A stretch of DNA of 64,000 nt from Albula goreensis (lineage: Eukaryota > Chordata > Actinopteri > Albuliformes > Albulidae). The DNA is taken from NCBI GenBank assembly GCA_022829145.1, contig CM040763.1:2234842-2298841 (forward strand), read 5' to 3'. Within the stretch, counting starts at the first letter, position 1. Every line of letters begins with the position of its first letter. The notes beneath the pieces are model-generated. The model was not told where the DNA came from. It did no database searches and saw nothing but the letters and a program-made list of their open reading frames with translations. The translations under genes were made by a program, and so were the position numbers. Positions 1 through 13,280 of the stretch are shown piece by piece.

Positions 1-62
1 TCCTGATTAAGAGGGAGATTATGTAGCTCAGACAATGAGGGACAGACATTGCAGCTTCCTAC

Positions 63-481
63 CCTGGCTTTTTGGGCTGAGAGTCTTCCTCAGCTCCCTG
101 CTCCTGCTCTGCAGGCTGTTTGGTGGCTCCTGTGAAGCAGAAATCAAAATACACCATTCTGAAACGACACAGTGCAGTTACACTGCATGGAGCTAAAAGC
201 AAAGCCCTCTGTTAAAACACAGCAAATTCAACACACGGTTCAGCTCAGTTAAGATGTACGGAGGCAGAGATCCTGACCTGGTGGTGAAGTGAGGTCTGAC
301 TGAAGCAGGGGCTCACCTGAAGAGGATGCTTGCTGAGCGGCCACAAACTTGTCCTTAGCAACAGCCCAGTCCACTGCCACCGTCCGACCTACACACACAG
401 AGAGCAGAACGTTAAAAAACAGGAAAGAGCAGGGTGGAAAACACACTCTCTCACACACACACACACTCATTCACACTCTCA

Positions 482-578
<97 letters not shown>

Positions 579-2623
579 CAGAGTGCTAAAACAGGGCGTA
601 AACATTCATTCAATAGCCCGCCCTCTCCAGCAAAACTAACTTCCTGATTTTCCGTGAGTTACCTGTACCGCAGGGTTATGAGCTGAGTGACACATTCACA
701 GACCTTTGATCTCCTTCAGGTTGGTGGCTTTCAGCGCTTTTCCAGCCTGCAGGACGTTCTTCAGCTGGACGAAGGCAAACCCACGCATCTTCCCATCTGT
801 GTAAACACACACACATGCATGACCCAGAGCAGCTACACACACCATAAAAACACACCAAATACAACTACACACACTGTAAATACTCACTTACTCTACCTAC
901 AAATACCATAAAATTAACACATATTTCATACTTTGGGTGTTCAGCGTTTGCCATTCATCCGCAGTAACTTATACACCATCTGTTTATAAAGCTGGATATC
1001 TGCTCAAGCAATTCAGGTTAAGTGTCATTTCTGAGACTCAAACCTGCAACCACTGAGACACAAACTCAGCTTCATAACCGTTACACAGCACTGTATTTGC
1101 ACCAGCTAAATAAAGTGTGCAGCACATTCACATCAGCTGTCAGTTGTTACTCACTTAGATCAGCTAAACAGACACGCTATCCTTGGCTCCTTGGGTGAAC
1201 TCATAAACTCCATGACTGCCGCCATGGTTACACAAACCCCACGGGCCTACCTGGTTTCAAAGGAATGTTGACATCCAGAACCGTGCCAACTCGGAGAACA
1301 CCTGTCGCAGGTCGTCTGCGCTGCACTGCGGGAGCAGAAGGTACGCATACATTCAGCGCGCATGTGTCTCAGCCAATCAGATCAGAGGAGAGGTAGTGCG
1401 CGTGAAAAAATATTACCTTAAAGCTGAGATTTCTGATGATTAGCCGGGCCTTCAGCTGGTTCTTCTTCAGGCCTTTGGGCTTCTGATCCTCTGGTGCAGG
1501 CTGTTTGGGTGCTGAAGCAAAGGAGTAGCGGAGATGTTGTGATTCTTAACCTTATCCCTGGAGGACTACTCTGTCTGATGGCCTTCCTTCCAACAACAGC
1601 TGCTTAACTACAATAATCTTTAACCATTCTTAAGCGCAAACTTTTAACGTGTACTGGGGGATGCCTGACCCACTGAAGCCACATCATGTCAGAAACAGCT
1701 ACGCCTGTCATGAAGAATATATGTATCATATTCACTTTCCAAGTGCAAACTGCCAAAAGACTCTTTTAGAAAAAAGATTACTCCTTCAAATCCTCAACTT
1801 CACTGACCAGTGAGTCAGTGGAGATGTATAAGCGGTCGGTGTATGTGGTTACTGAAAAATAACCTATTTCTTAGATGATGATGAGTTACAGGCAAAATGA
1901 CAATAAGCCAGACCACAGCTGTGTTGATGTACAAATGGAACGAATTTTGGAAGAACGCAGAATCCTGAGATCAACAACCTTACATGATTCGAAAAACGAT
2001 GAACTGTTACAGCATCTCAGATGAAGAGATCTGACCCTACCTGCTTTCTTTTTGTCGTTCTGTTTCCTCTTCGCCACGACCACAGATATTTTCTTTCCAT
2101 CGTATTCCTTGATTTCCTTCAAAGCCCTCTGAGAATCATCAACCATGGCGAATGTCACATATCCAAACCCGCGACATTTATCTGTGCCTAGAGACAGAGT
2201 GCAAAGTTTTGGTAAACACTTAACATGAATTACAGTTGTGGACTAGAGAAAACTATTACATGGGGTGGAAAACAGATTTCGTATTGAAAACAATTATATA
2301 TTTGGCTAATAAGCCAGTCGTCAATTTCTACTCATCTTCTGAAGTATTGAGGACTGACTTCTGTCGGTTATTCACTTAATTGGAGCTGGTTTGCTAACGT
2401 TATGTGCTGCAAGTTGTCGCCACACTTGGATAGCATAGCTGTTACCGGTTTGCTTGCTGTGCAAGCTAAACCACACAGAAACCCAACGACTGGTATTTTC
2501 TCTCACCCTTTTCTTTGACAACAAAACAGTTCTTCACCGGTCCAATTTCGAAAAGATTTCCTCCATTCGCCCATTGGTCGCCGACGCTGGCAAATTTCTT
2601 ACGAATAAAGTTGACGCAGCCAT
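63..2623 (-). CDS. rbm28: RNA-binding protein 28 (RBM28/Nop4 type), N-terminal part, runs off left edge
   Basis: Nucleolar RRM protein of the Nop4/RBM28 family, which acts in 60S ribosome assembly and associates with spliceosomal snRNPs. Coding exons on the minus strand: 2623-2507, 2187-2041, 1511-1417, 1325-1251, 796-704, 388-317 and 129-63 (last boundary approximate), all with AG/GT borders. The product starts [17 protein letters not shown]1 carries the RNP1 motif CRGFGYVTF (exon 2). A lysine-rich linker follows, then RRM2 with LIIRNLSFK (exon 3) and MRGFAFVQL (exon 5), then [14 protein letters not shown], a signature of this family. The acidic region and the C-terminal RRMs lie outside the window. 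Exon 1 (117 nt) and exon 4 (75 nt) are each one base short of what the flanking exon phases need; the conserved peptide changes frame after EEIFS (near 2552) and after VFSE (near 1290). Either the assembly has lost bases or this copy is decaying. The family call is firm; whether the gene is intact is not settled. Confidence 0.9.
486..577. repeat. (CA)n microsatellite in rbm28 intron 5
   Basis: Nearly pure CA dinucleotide run of about 90 bases between exons 5 and 6 of rbm28. It creates spurious Thr-His ORFs in several frames. Confidence 0.95.
931..1095 (-). mobile_element. tRNA-derived SINE in rbm28 intron 4
   Basis: Read on the minus strand, this segment has a tRNA-like head (A-box-like GTAACGGTTATGAAGCTGAG, then B-box-like GGTTTGAGTCTC). 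It continues into a body with 'acctgaattgcttgagcag', 'tatccagctttataaacaga' and a worn version of the 'ggataagagcgtctgctaaatg' tail. That order matches the tRNA-SINE family widespread in teleosts (eel UnaSINE-like). Many substitutions suggest an old insertion. Confidence 0.6.
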
Positions 2624-2849
2624 ACCTGATTACTTTCTGGATTTCCTAACTATTAGGGAGATTTCACAGTTAGTTAGCAAACGTGCTAGCCAACCTTCGT
2701 GATACCTGTCTCTTTTCAAGACAGGGAGACACAACCGTTTGTGGTGAAAAATGAAGGTCACTAAACCACCATAAGCGTAACACCTGAATTGCTTCTGAAT
2801 GTGTATATTCACGCATTGAAATTATTTATGTATCCCATGCAAACCACAC

Positions 2850-2950
2850 GTTGGTTATTGGCGGCCGCCATCTTGAAATCGCCGGAAGTTTCCCACAAAA
2901 AACATATCCGACTCTAGAAACAGGTCGCTTTCTTCCGTTCCTACTTCCGC
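2850..2950 (-). promoter_or_regulatory. Probable rbm28 promoter with YY1, ETS and CCAAT motifs
   Basis: About 230-330 bases upstream of the rbm28 start codon there is an ATTGG box (2857-2861), a strong YY1 site GCCGCCATCTTG (2864-2875; CAAGATGGCGGC on the minus strand) and an ETS core CCGGAAGT (2882-2889), with further TTCC/ACTTCCGCC ETS-like cores near 2935-2952. YY1 plus ETS plus CCAAT without an obvious TATA box is the usual make-up of promoters of ribosome-biogenesis genes. The transcription start is inferred to lie near the YY1 site. Confidence 0.55.
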
Positions 2951-4768
2951 CTGATTTTTGCCTTACGAAATCATTTCATTGTAATGATAAAACAGAGGGT
3001 GATAAAATACATTCAGGGAAGATTTTCTCAAGATTTATTTTTATTGTCTCAAACATACATTAAACTGTCGTTTGCTTAAAAAACAATTCAACATTTTAAA
3101 ATACAAGATACAAGTTTAATATGATTTTTTGAAACTATAACCATATATGACGCTGGAAATGTATTTTCTTACAATGTTAGTTTTGCATTAGGACATACGT
3201 AAACATATTGCATAGATTGTTTTCCATTAAATGAAGATATCTTCGGAAATACTGTATTCCGTAAATCATACCAATTCGTCACACAGACAAGAAACAATTA
3301 TTTAAATATCCTTTAACTGTATATTTAACTTACGTAATAATGAGGTCCATGTTCAATCAAATTCTCAAATAACTAAAGGGTGAAAAACCTTGGAGTTTTT
3401 TCATTGTGTAGCACAAGCATAGATAATGAAACGAATAAACTCACAGTATGTCTTTGTCAGCCTGACCGTTTATCTGCCAGCCCAAGATAACAAACGGACA
3501 GGCATACAGATTCCATCACAGTAATCTTGGTCAGGCCCATAGATTGCCCAGTGTTTCAGAATGTTCCCGTCTTTAGTTACACATAAATATTATTACCAAC
3601 TGATATGGGCAACAACACAGAACAGGTCTTGCAATTATTTGTAAAATAACAAGAAAATCAAGTTGAGAGGTTGTCCCAGGAGTGCTGCACCCATCTTAAA
3701 AAGCTGAAGCTGCGTAACGGAACCAGACATTCTTGGAAGAACAAACAAAAAAAGTCCCCAGAAATAAGTAATGAACAGACTTTGAAAATGGTCCTTGAAA
3801 TCAGGAAGATCCAGATTAATCTGACACACTTCTGAAATACGTTTACGCTGTAAGTGCTGAAACACTCCCGCTGATCCCTGGTATTTATTTAACAATGTGT
3901 GTCAGCAACCAAAACACAAAATCATACTGAATGAAGAATCACACTCTGAATATTTGTGAAAAAAAGACATTTTTTTCAAATTGTTGACAATCTGCATAAA
4001 TCTGACCGGTATCTAAAGGATTAAAGTAGTCCGCCCACGTATCCCCCCCCCCACCCCCACCCCCAGTAAAGCAAGAGTCCTGAACTCAACAAGCATTTGT
4101 GTTTAAAAAGACACTCCAACATTTCATCAATTCAGCCCTTTTGTTTACTCAGCAACAGTAGAGAAACCCAGTGAAGTTTTAATTTCTGCTCTGTCACAGA
4201 AAGGAACTGAAATGAGCAGAAATGAAATGAACATACATCCTCTGAACAGTCCAATGGACTACAGTTTAGCAGCTATCAGACTGAATTAAGTTTCTGGATA
4301 ATTCCAAAAACACAACCTGGCTCCAATCAAAAGCTAAATCTTCCAGTGACATATGGCTGCAGATTGCTGGCTTGGTGTCCAAACAAAGTGATTTCCAAAT
4401 TTTTAACTTACTAACTCAAGACTACAGGATGTTATGTTATGACCATTTCATGGTCTCATTGGAAGAGTTTCACTCATTTCGAGACCTAATTACTGTGGTC
4501 CAATGAGTTGGTCAGAAGATTTTTCTGTAATGACCAAAGAAAAACAGTAGAGGTATGGGTGAGCTTATCACCAAACTCATTTCACAGCCAGCCATTATGT
4601 CCAAAAGAACATGGACAAGCAGTGTGGCTCAAAATGGTGGACATGAAATGTTGACTGAATGTAAGTGTATGTGAAAGAAGGCGCTACATAACCACAATAA
4701 TGACCTATCCCTGCCAGTTTGTGGGGGGTTGGAGGGCAGTGGAGAGGGTGCCTTTGAGTCAGGAAGGT
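2890..4768. other. Spacer and probable 3' UTR of the DUF829 gene
   Basis: No coding exon was recognised. AT-rich sequence follows the stop codon of the minus-strand DUF829 gene. Minus-strand AATAAA signals lie at 3884-3889 and about 3034-3039, so much of this stretch is probably 3' UTR. A C-rich block sits at 4043-4064. Confidence 0.4.
4043..4064 (-). other. Candidate G-quadruplex (minus strand)
   Basis: Three C runs of 10, 5 and 5, separated by single A bases. On the minus strand the G runs are long enough to supply the four G-tracts of a short-loop quadruplex. It would lie in the RNA of the minus-strand DUF829 gene if the 3' UTR extends this far. Confidence 0.45.
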
Positions 4769-6666
4769 TCACAGTTTTGCTCGGAGAGAGGTAAGGCTGA
4801 GGGAGGACAGAAAGTGCTCCAGGGCAGACAGGTACTCCTGGGGATGCTCGCGCAGGTGACAGGCATGGACAGACTTTTTCCACTTCCTGCCCTCCACCTG
4901 CACGCCCCGATTCCGCCAGTGCTCAGTGAGCTGCTCCAGGTACTCTGCGTCGCACAGAGGGTCGTTCTGGCAGAAGAAGAAGAGAGCGGGCGCCATGATG
5001 GGGGAGTTCCAGAACACAGCGATGTCACTTTCGAACTGGTCCGCGGTGTGTCGCTTGAACATCCAGAAGTAGAGCAGGCTAAGCTGCCGCACAAGGCCAA
5101 CAAACTGAGGGAACATGGTCTTTCCCAGGCCTGCAAAGAACAAAAAAAAACAACATAACCAGCCAGCACACAGAGGGACTGACTGCTTAATATTACTCCT
5201 AAACTGAGATTCACTGCTCTTTATGTACTTGCTGACATTGACATGACAGGTAATTCTGCAGCCAAGCACTTTGTTCTTCCTCCCCATCTTTCAGTAAACA
5301 GTTCCACCCAGGGAACCTCCTCAGTCTCACGTGATAACCGTTGCTACGATCATACACTGCCTATCCATCAGAGGAATGCAAAGTCAATGTAATGTTAACT
5401 TCACAGGTCTGCAGGAACTCCACTCACCAGAAGAGGTCGCTAGAGATCTAGCGACTGAGAATTATGGCTGGCTGAACCAAATGCTACCCTGTCAATGCAG
5501 AGCCCCAGACATTATCTCTGATAGCATGGCTGGAACACAGGGTTCCAGGAACAGGAAGTACATTCAGCAAGAGTCACGCACTGTTTGAATTTTAACAGAC
5601 GGGTGGAAGACTTGGACCTGAGCAGTACTTTGGCAAATGAGCTGGCTCTAACTTAACCCACGCGCGAAAATATGTGGCTGGACTGGTTGTGTGGCAGTAG
5701 CGCCCTCATGTTACTCAAGAAATAAGAGGGACTAACACCTAACCACACTCATTAAATTTAACCAAAGTTAACCAAATTCCTGTGGGCTGTGTTCAGAAAA
5801 ACTCTTGCTGTCTGGCATTGAAAGGCACATTCTCCCAATATGGCTGGCAATCTCAACATTTGAGATTATCACACCCACTGGATAGGTGTGCTAAGGGTCA
5901 TATTGTGTAATCAGTAGAGGCTAACCCAGCACAGACAAAACTGTGCAACAGTTCCTCAACCACTTCAGTCAGCTGTCAAAGTCACAACCTGCAACCCCAG
6001 ATAAAACAACCCCACTTACCTCAGCTATGAACCATATCCCATAGCTTTTGTAAATGTTGCAATGAAGCCACATTTTTACTCCTTCGTGTGAAATGAGGAC
6101 GTAAGCTTGGCTGACAGCAGCATGGGGGTGAATTCAGACCACAGGAACACACTCCTAACTGTACAGCACATTGATTATTAGCAGAGTGAGACCTCACCTA
6201 CAGCCATGTGATCCAGAGAGCCGCAGACAAGACTGTCATAAATTTGTCCTATGACGCGCTGCATCAGTCTCTGGTAGCGTTGCTGGTCCTGGGACATATG
6301 AACCAGCAACTGTGTGAAGGTGTACCCTCCGATGGAGAAGGCGTGGACCAGCAAGGGGCGAGAGGAAAATTTGTCGCTTTCCAGAATCTCTAACACCTGT
6401 GCCCCGTATTCCAGTCCCCAGCGCGGCCACAAGAACCAGCTGACCTTGGTTTCCACAATCAAAACGTCGAACCCCGCCTTGAAGTAGATGTCGCGGTACT
6501 TAGCCACTCCCTGCGGCCGAGAGCCCAGCCACGGCAGAAGCAGGAGCAGCGGCCGGGCCTGGCCATGGACCTGCGGAGCCGCGGCCGATTCGTTCACGTA
6601 GAGGGTGATTGTCTTGTTAATCTTGTGAGCGGTGACACCGCCGACCATCCCGGGCCTGGTTGTCAT
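4769..6666 (-). CDS. DUF829 / TMEM53-like alpha/beta-hydrolase-fold protein
   Basis: Member of the DUF829 family (Pfam PF05705, the TMEM53/NET4 family). TMEM53 is a nuclear-envelope protein; the substrate of this relative is not known to me. Two coding exons, 6666-6198 and 5130-4769, join in phase to give 276 residues. The hydrolase-like features are a strand plus turn (LLLLLPWLGSRPQG), a nucleophile-elbow sequence HAFSIGGYT, a candidate acid in CQNDPLCD and a candidate His in ACHLREHPQEY, so a Ser-Asp-His triad is at least possible. The ATG at 6666 is the first in-frame ATG of the exon. The frame stays open upstream to an AG acceptor next to 6714, so another 5' exon (UTR or a few codons) may exist; a GTAAGT donor on the minus strand near 7594 is a candidate. 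No frameshift was seen. It is probably not the orthologue of mammalian TMEM53 but a paralogue, inferred from weak similarity and the neighbours. Confidence 0.75.
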
Positions 6667-6719
6667 GGAGATGCCAGATCCGCAGACCCGAAGGTTGTTG
6701 TACGTCAGCCACACCTGTC

Positions 6720-8050
6720 ATATCAAAGGTGAAGGTGAAGTTACGACGGGGTGAAACTACTCCAAACCCTGACACAAGTTATGACGTTGAAGATTTATTT
6801 TGGAAAGGGCCTTTCACAGGCAATATCATTAGTAGCCTACATCATTGAGATTATCAGATCAGTTAACGCCAGCCAGTAAATACAAAATCATGCAATGTGT
6901 ACTTCGTCAGAACACCAAGTACAATAATAAGAGCGACATATTTATCATTAACTAGCAAGTGGGGGCAAACAAGTTAAATAAATATAAAGATCAATACATT
7001 TCGTTTGGCCACCAGGCTTGGCGACGTAAATGCATTGCTGATGAAGTATAGGCTACTTGTGACACAATTTCTTAAGATAAGATAAGCTGTGAATGCTGCA
7101 CTAAATTTTTAAATCATAAAAATACCACCGCAGCGTTCATAACCAGTGTAACATATATCTTCTACCGACTTAATAGCTGTTTTATTTGCACCGATTGACA
7201 TGCATCAGTACATGCATGCTGATTAACATAATGAACGAAGTTCAGCTTTTGACAGACAAAAAGTATCACGAACATTAAATCCATGAAGTTTCATTATTCG
7301 CATCCTGAATCTTCTGTCAACAGCACATTCCCTGCGACAAGCCCGTTGACGTTAACCCCAGACTGTACTGTGAAAATAATTATCAATAGCCTACCTTATT
7401 TAATGGGAGTCTCAACATCAGTCAGCTTTTCATCCACCTAAACGTGAATGCCATTTGATAAATACATTACATGTTTAAAATTAGCCTGAGTATACCATAT
7501 GTTCAGAGAGCATTAAATTACACTAACTAACATTACAATAACAATGAATAAAAATTAGCTAACGTTCGCTAGCTAATGTTAGTCGAGAACTTACACGACT
7601 TCGGTATCCTCATTTGACTCTTTTGACTCGCGAACAAAATCAATTTGGCTGCTAACATAAAATTTGTCATCCAGAAAGTTAACAGGAGTTATCAACTCGC
7701 AATGCTTAATTAGGAGACGCACTGATCATGTGCCCGCAAATATTTCTTCCAAGGCAAACAGTTAACACTGTTCCACCCATTTAAAAAGCTCTTCCTCGTC
7801 TAGTCTGGAAGATCGCCAAATTGCATTCTTCACAACCACCGAAATTGTTTTAATTGCTACTTGTTACAGAACAATAATCGGACGATGATACCGCGCCTCG
7901 TGTAAATACATTTGCGGTGGAGAACAAGCACCCCTTTCAATTTAAATCGCATTAGCCTACAATACGCTTTCATAATGAAGTGTTTTGTAAGTTTTCTCGT
8001 TTTTTAATGGGGACAACTATTTACCGACGGTCCCTTAGGCACCGTTTCGG
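6720..8050. other. AT-rich upstream region of the DUF829 gene
   Basis: No coding exon recognised. The DUF829 promoter or a 5' UTR exon probably lies between about 7590 and 8050, but no diagnostic promoter motif was clear. Confidence 0.3.
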
Positions 8051-11000
8051 GTCCTGCGGTTACTTGTAGTGCCTCTGGGTGACAGCACCACTCCAGAGAC
8101 GGCAGCCGGAGCTTCCAGTCTTTGGGCTGCAGTCTGTCGCGGTGAACTTTTCAAGACGTGCCATTGCAGTGGTTTAGGTCTGTACACATGTTACTCTGAG
8201 TTCTGCGACAAAGCATACCCACTTTTAAGGCCACTTTTGGGAGCATCAGACGAATACGATTTTTGGTAGCTGTTCTGTGTTTCTCCTGTTTAATTCTACG
8301 AGGCTGCATGGAATAGCACCACTGATGACTTGCTTAAATGAAATATTTTTCCATTCAGTATTTTTAACAGATATGAGGACTGGGGCACAATATTTGCAAA
8401 TATGGTTTTATACGATGAATCCTGTTCTGGGTTCCCTCACTGGGCCAGTCAGAATTATGTGCACTGAGGACAAATGACACCTGCCTTGCCCCTGGTTGCT
8501 GGAAGAGATTTGTTTAAACAAACCAAATAGCAACCTTCCCAGGCTGAACTACCACAAACAGACACAAGGGGGCACCATTTCCTGACATTGTCAGTTTCTT
8601 TTTTATTAGCTGTGACAAGCAGCTCTATAGCTCACTCTGTCGGTGAAATTTCCCCACCTTTTGGTAACCACAGTTTTCGCCCTAGGAGGCTGGAATTTGG
8701 CAAGGAGGTCAAGTGTGTGTGTGAGAAGGTGTGTGTTTCTGTTCATGCCAATTGGCTAAAAGGGGGTGTGGCAGTGGGAGTGGCCTGGTCACAGCTATTG
8801 AGAATTTTCTGAAATTACTGAAAAAGTTTTTGTCTGGAAATATTCCTGGGATTTCAATCACTTGCGGACACACTCTCTGAACTTTCACTCATTCACCACA
8901 TGTTCACTCACATATTCTCTGCTCATTTCACCATCTGATTTAATGTTTCTATGTGATGTGCAAGCATGAAATAAATATAGGGATTGGGTATATGTCTTTC
9001 TGTATCAGAGCTGTTGTGATCATATGAACACATTACTTCTATGCTTAAAAAACAGGTGATTTGGGTAAATGTTGTGTTGGGGTTCTGTCAAGTGAAAATC
9101 ATGTAGTTAAGGAGAAAATGTAGGAATGCCACGGGCAATCGTGTTGTTAATCTATATCGCCTTTGGCATGAACACAGGCAGAAGGCTGAGGTCCCGAATG
9201 ACATCACAGAGGTCTCCTTGGAAACCATGGTTAAGTGACAGAATGGGGTGCAGGAGTGGAGTATCTGGTGAGTGTGTAGTTTCTGTGGCCAGACAGCCGG
9301 AGCTGACAGTGTCATTGTTGAGAGAGGGGCTGTGTGTTTTGGGGCCTGGCCCGCGGGTCAGGGCGGAGGTGAGGTAAAGCCCGCGGGGTCCTGCCTCAGC
9401 AGGATAACTTTCAGAGTTAGCCAGGCAGAGAGACACGTCCCGCACTGAGGTCACATGTTTACCCGACCCGTCCAGCTCTTTGTGCTGCTGAGGCCTGTTT
9501 TTGTCTGGCAGAGCTGGGCTTCCTCTTCACAGATTAGCGCTGACTGCTAACGCCATGGGCCCAGCTCTGCTGTGAGTGTGCCCCACTGCTCTAGCATAGC
9601 TCATACACCTTACTAAAACACACATGCTTTGCATGCATAAACATCCAGTAAAAGACACTAGAGCGCTGTCTCACCTGGTACAGCACACCGCTATGAAATG
9701 TATGCTGAGTATGTGCTTTGCAAAGCTAGGATGTTGACACTGTGTTTTTTATAAACGAAAGTTAAACAATAATTCTGAAAACAATTAATTCCATCCAGCC
9801 ACTCTTTGCCTTTCATTCCATTTGTTTATGAGTCCAATTTCATTAATTTGTTTGCTGGTCCTGTCTCTGTTCTGTGGGTAACTGATAGTCACTGGCATAA
9901 CAGGAGTTTCCTGCTATCAACAGTGTGAGTGAGTGAGATAAAACCAGAAAAAATCAAACAAGCAAACAGACCAAGCCTAATAACTGGCAGTAAGGGCTAT
10001 GCCCTAGCCTCCTCTAAACAAACTGTCAGTCAAAAAGTATTTCTATTACCAAAACACACCATTAAGATATCACCTCAGACAGTTAACATAAAACTTTGAA
10101 ACATAAAACTCAATGATACCATGACCTATATTTAGCCTTAGCATACAGTATAATTTATGAAAAGAGAGTAGAGGGAAAACAATGCATTGATACAAACAAA
10201 CAAAGCGATATTATCGTCATCACAAACGCCCATTGTTCAGTCTTCCAGGGTTCCGGAATCCAGAGGAACGGCTTGTGTTCCGTCAGCGTATTTCCGCATC
10301 TCTGATACTCAGCGCCTGAAAGCGCCTCTGTGTCTAACAGACGCTGGACTGACTGAAATCCATCCATCACACCAATGAAGGACACGCTCCGCCATCAAAC
10401 CAACCTTCAGCTCATTTCACATTCAGTCCCGCACGGCGACGATGAATCGATTACCTAGTCCGATACATGAGTTTGTGTGTTTTTCCCTGGAAAATATCCC
10501 CTTCTGTTTCTATTAGACCAAGGCATACAGTACCACTCAGCAATCACACAGTGAAACTTTCTCTGCTACTTTAGAAGTTCTGCACTAATGCAAAATGCAA
10601 ATGTTGTGATCAATTTCTTAGTTCAGCAGCCCTGCTTCTCCTCCTGATGTAGCTCACATGCCCCAGATTTTAACCCCTAATTGTCACCCAGCCCTGTACC
10701 CATAAGGTTCCCATAGAAACTGGGCTCCCTACATCTGGCCACTTGAACAGCACCACTATCTGATTGGTCATGTGACCCCTCACAAATCCTTGCCACAGTG
10801 ATCCCCCTGCTTACATGGAAATCTGGTTACGTACAGGATTCCTGATAATGACAAAGCCCTATCTTTAAACATTTATTTCAGCAAGCATATTAACAATATG
10901 TCATAACGTGTTAACTATACAGTTCTGACTCAAATCATTTTATTGCATTTACAGCATAGTCGCTCACATTATGTGGTGTGTGAGTTTCTGGTCTCTGCAG

Positions 11001-12900
11001 TGTTTGTACTCTGTGTTCTTAACTAAGACACACAGCCGTTCCTCCAGAAGGCGCCACAAGTTTTAGCAAATCTCATTAGGCCTCACTGGGCCATTCACAT
11101 TCATCCATGTTCCATGATGTCTCCGTCAGAACTCACACATAAGATAAAAAAAAATCAGTTCTCAGAACATTCCCAGAATCTTGGGAAAGTGCGGGTAAAT
11201 TTCCAGAGCACTTCAGAACGTTAATCAGTTTTTTACAATCCAGATTAAAAAATAATTTGAATTGCCATTTGGATTGTCATTCATATTAATTCAGTCAGGA
11301 ATCTCACCAGTGTAAAGCAAATCTGTGATTTCACTCAGTACAGTGATGTTCTGTGAGTTTTTTGTTCATACAATAAATATGATAAGGGAATTTTTTGTTT
11401 TTACATTGAATCTATTAGATATTTTCCCCAATATCCTGTAAACATTTAATGTTTGTTGGGTTAGTACTACTGTGCATTCCTAGAGCTAAATCCCATCGGT
11501 TAATGGCACTGTACATACTGCAAGCTGGCCGCATTCATGGAGAAAAACGTTTTGCTACGGTTTGCACTGAACTGAAGCAGAGAGATGATGTAAGAGTTCA
11601 TGGAATGACAAGAAGTTATAACCCTCTATTCCTTCAGTAACTTTATAAACAGGATACAATGTATGACAAGTGCGAATTCACAATAGCTGCGACCAAGCCA
11701 CTCTACATATATATATATAAAACATTGTCTGGTTTTCTTATCTCGAACGCATATGTGATTTGTGATTTGGCTGATACCCAACCCTCCCCTCCGTGCACGA
11801 CCATCACCACCCCCTCCCCCCGTTATGGTACTGCTGTGCTCTGACCCACCCTGCCGACTGGCTTTATGGTCTCCATGGTTGTCACGGATCATGTGACACA
11901 CAGACAGGAAGTGTCCTGCCACAAATAGTCACTCTTTGCCCAGGTCACGAAAGACCTTTTCACAAATGGCCATTGAAGTCAGGGCCCAGAGTCCTGGATC
12001 ACATGACATGGCCAGGATCACATGACCCTCTAGCCCCCACACATATTAGATTAAATAACACTTAAACCTTTTTTTAGTTAAATTAATAGTTTTTATTTAT
12101 TTGTGTGCGTTGCTTTCTTGGTAGCTGAGAGATAATTTGACAGTCTGTCATGTTCTTATAGTTTATGCTGTTACAGTTTTGGTATCAGTAATGCAGCAAG
12201 AGGAACAGTTAATTGAATTACAGCTAAAAACAAAGTCCATCTCTCCTCTCACTATTTGGACAGAGGAAGTTCTTAAGGACGATTCACTACAAAGCATTGC
12301 TGTATCTTTGCAATTTATTAATTATATAATTTGGATGATACTCATAATAAATTAACCTTTAATAATGTGAAATTTGACATTCGCACAAGTCAACTGACAT
12401 GAAAGAAACATTCTTTCACTAACAAACTGCTCCCTCTCTTCCTTTTTAATGCTCTTTCTGCTCATGGTCCAGGCCCTGCTCACACTACTGTTTTTCCTCT
12501 CAACGCTCCTTCTCCTGCTCCATTTCTGCACCTCCTCCTCCTCTTCATCATCACGTTACTCTTTTTCTCATGCCTGCTCCTTCTCTTCTTCTGAGACATT
12601 AAAACATTTGCACCATTTCTGAAGCAAATATTCAGAGAGTCATAGTGAACTACAAGTGCCATTTAGAACTCTTTGTAGCTGTCTCCAGAGCCAATGCTAA
12701 GTGCCTTAGCAAAACAACTGGAAGTCAATAGGACCAGCTTGCTTGCTCTCAGAAGAGGGGAAATACACCTTGTAACAGATATATCTTTGCATATGTATAG
12801 TGACTGTCACTATGTTTGGTTCCACAGCCAGACAAAAACCATTTCTGTCTGTTTGTTTGTTTATGTTGGAGAATTCCCTGTACCTCTATGCCAGTGTGAC
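8051..12900. other. Gene-poor spacer
   Basis: Short ORFs here lack recognisable domains, plausible splice borders or family similarity. It holds one CTCF-like site (8561-8576). Otherwise I see nothing diagnostic. Confidence 0.4.
8561..8576 (+). promoter_or_regulatory. Candidate CTCF site
   Basis: GACACAAGGGGGCACC fits the vertebrate CTCF core (CCANNAGRNGGCRS) apart from one or two flanking bases. Plus orientation. Motif evidence only. Confidence 0.35.
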
Positions 12901-12911
12901 TGTTAGGAGGA

Positions 12912-12912
<1 letters not shown>

Positions 12913-12958
<46 letters not shown>

Positions 12959-13043
12959 GTGTGTGTGTGTGTGTGCGCGTGTGTGTTTGTGTGTAGGTAT
13001 ATGTGTGTGTGCGTGTGTGTGTTTGTGTGTAGGTATATATGTG

Positions 13044-13084
<41 letters not shown>

Positions 13085-13160
13085 TTGGGTGTGTGTCCGT
13101 GTGTGTGTGTGTGTGTTTGTGTGTGTGTGTGGGTGTGTGTCCGTGTCCGTGTGTGTTTTT
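12913..13160. repeat. (GT)n-rich imperfect microsatellite
   Basis: About 250 bases of GT repeats with interspersed TTTG, AGGTATAT and GTCC variants. The variants recur at intervals, showing that segments of the microsatellite were themselves duplicated. Confidence 0.95.
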
Positions 13161-13280
13161 TCCTCCGGCCTCTCTCACTGGCCATAAAGCTTACTGGTTT
13201 TGCTAATGAATAATTTGCTTAGTGAGGTGTGACCAAAGGCATTGTGTGTCTGACCGTCAGAGGGATGAACCAGACCATGG

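Noticed and set aside
330-647. ORFs rich in Thr-His in both plus frames
   Set aside because: They translate a (CA)n microsatellite inside an rbm28 intron. The same applies to the Cys-Val or Thr-His ORFs at 12886-13213, 46609-47082 (partly), 49702-50088, 52345-52837 and 58543-58840.
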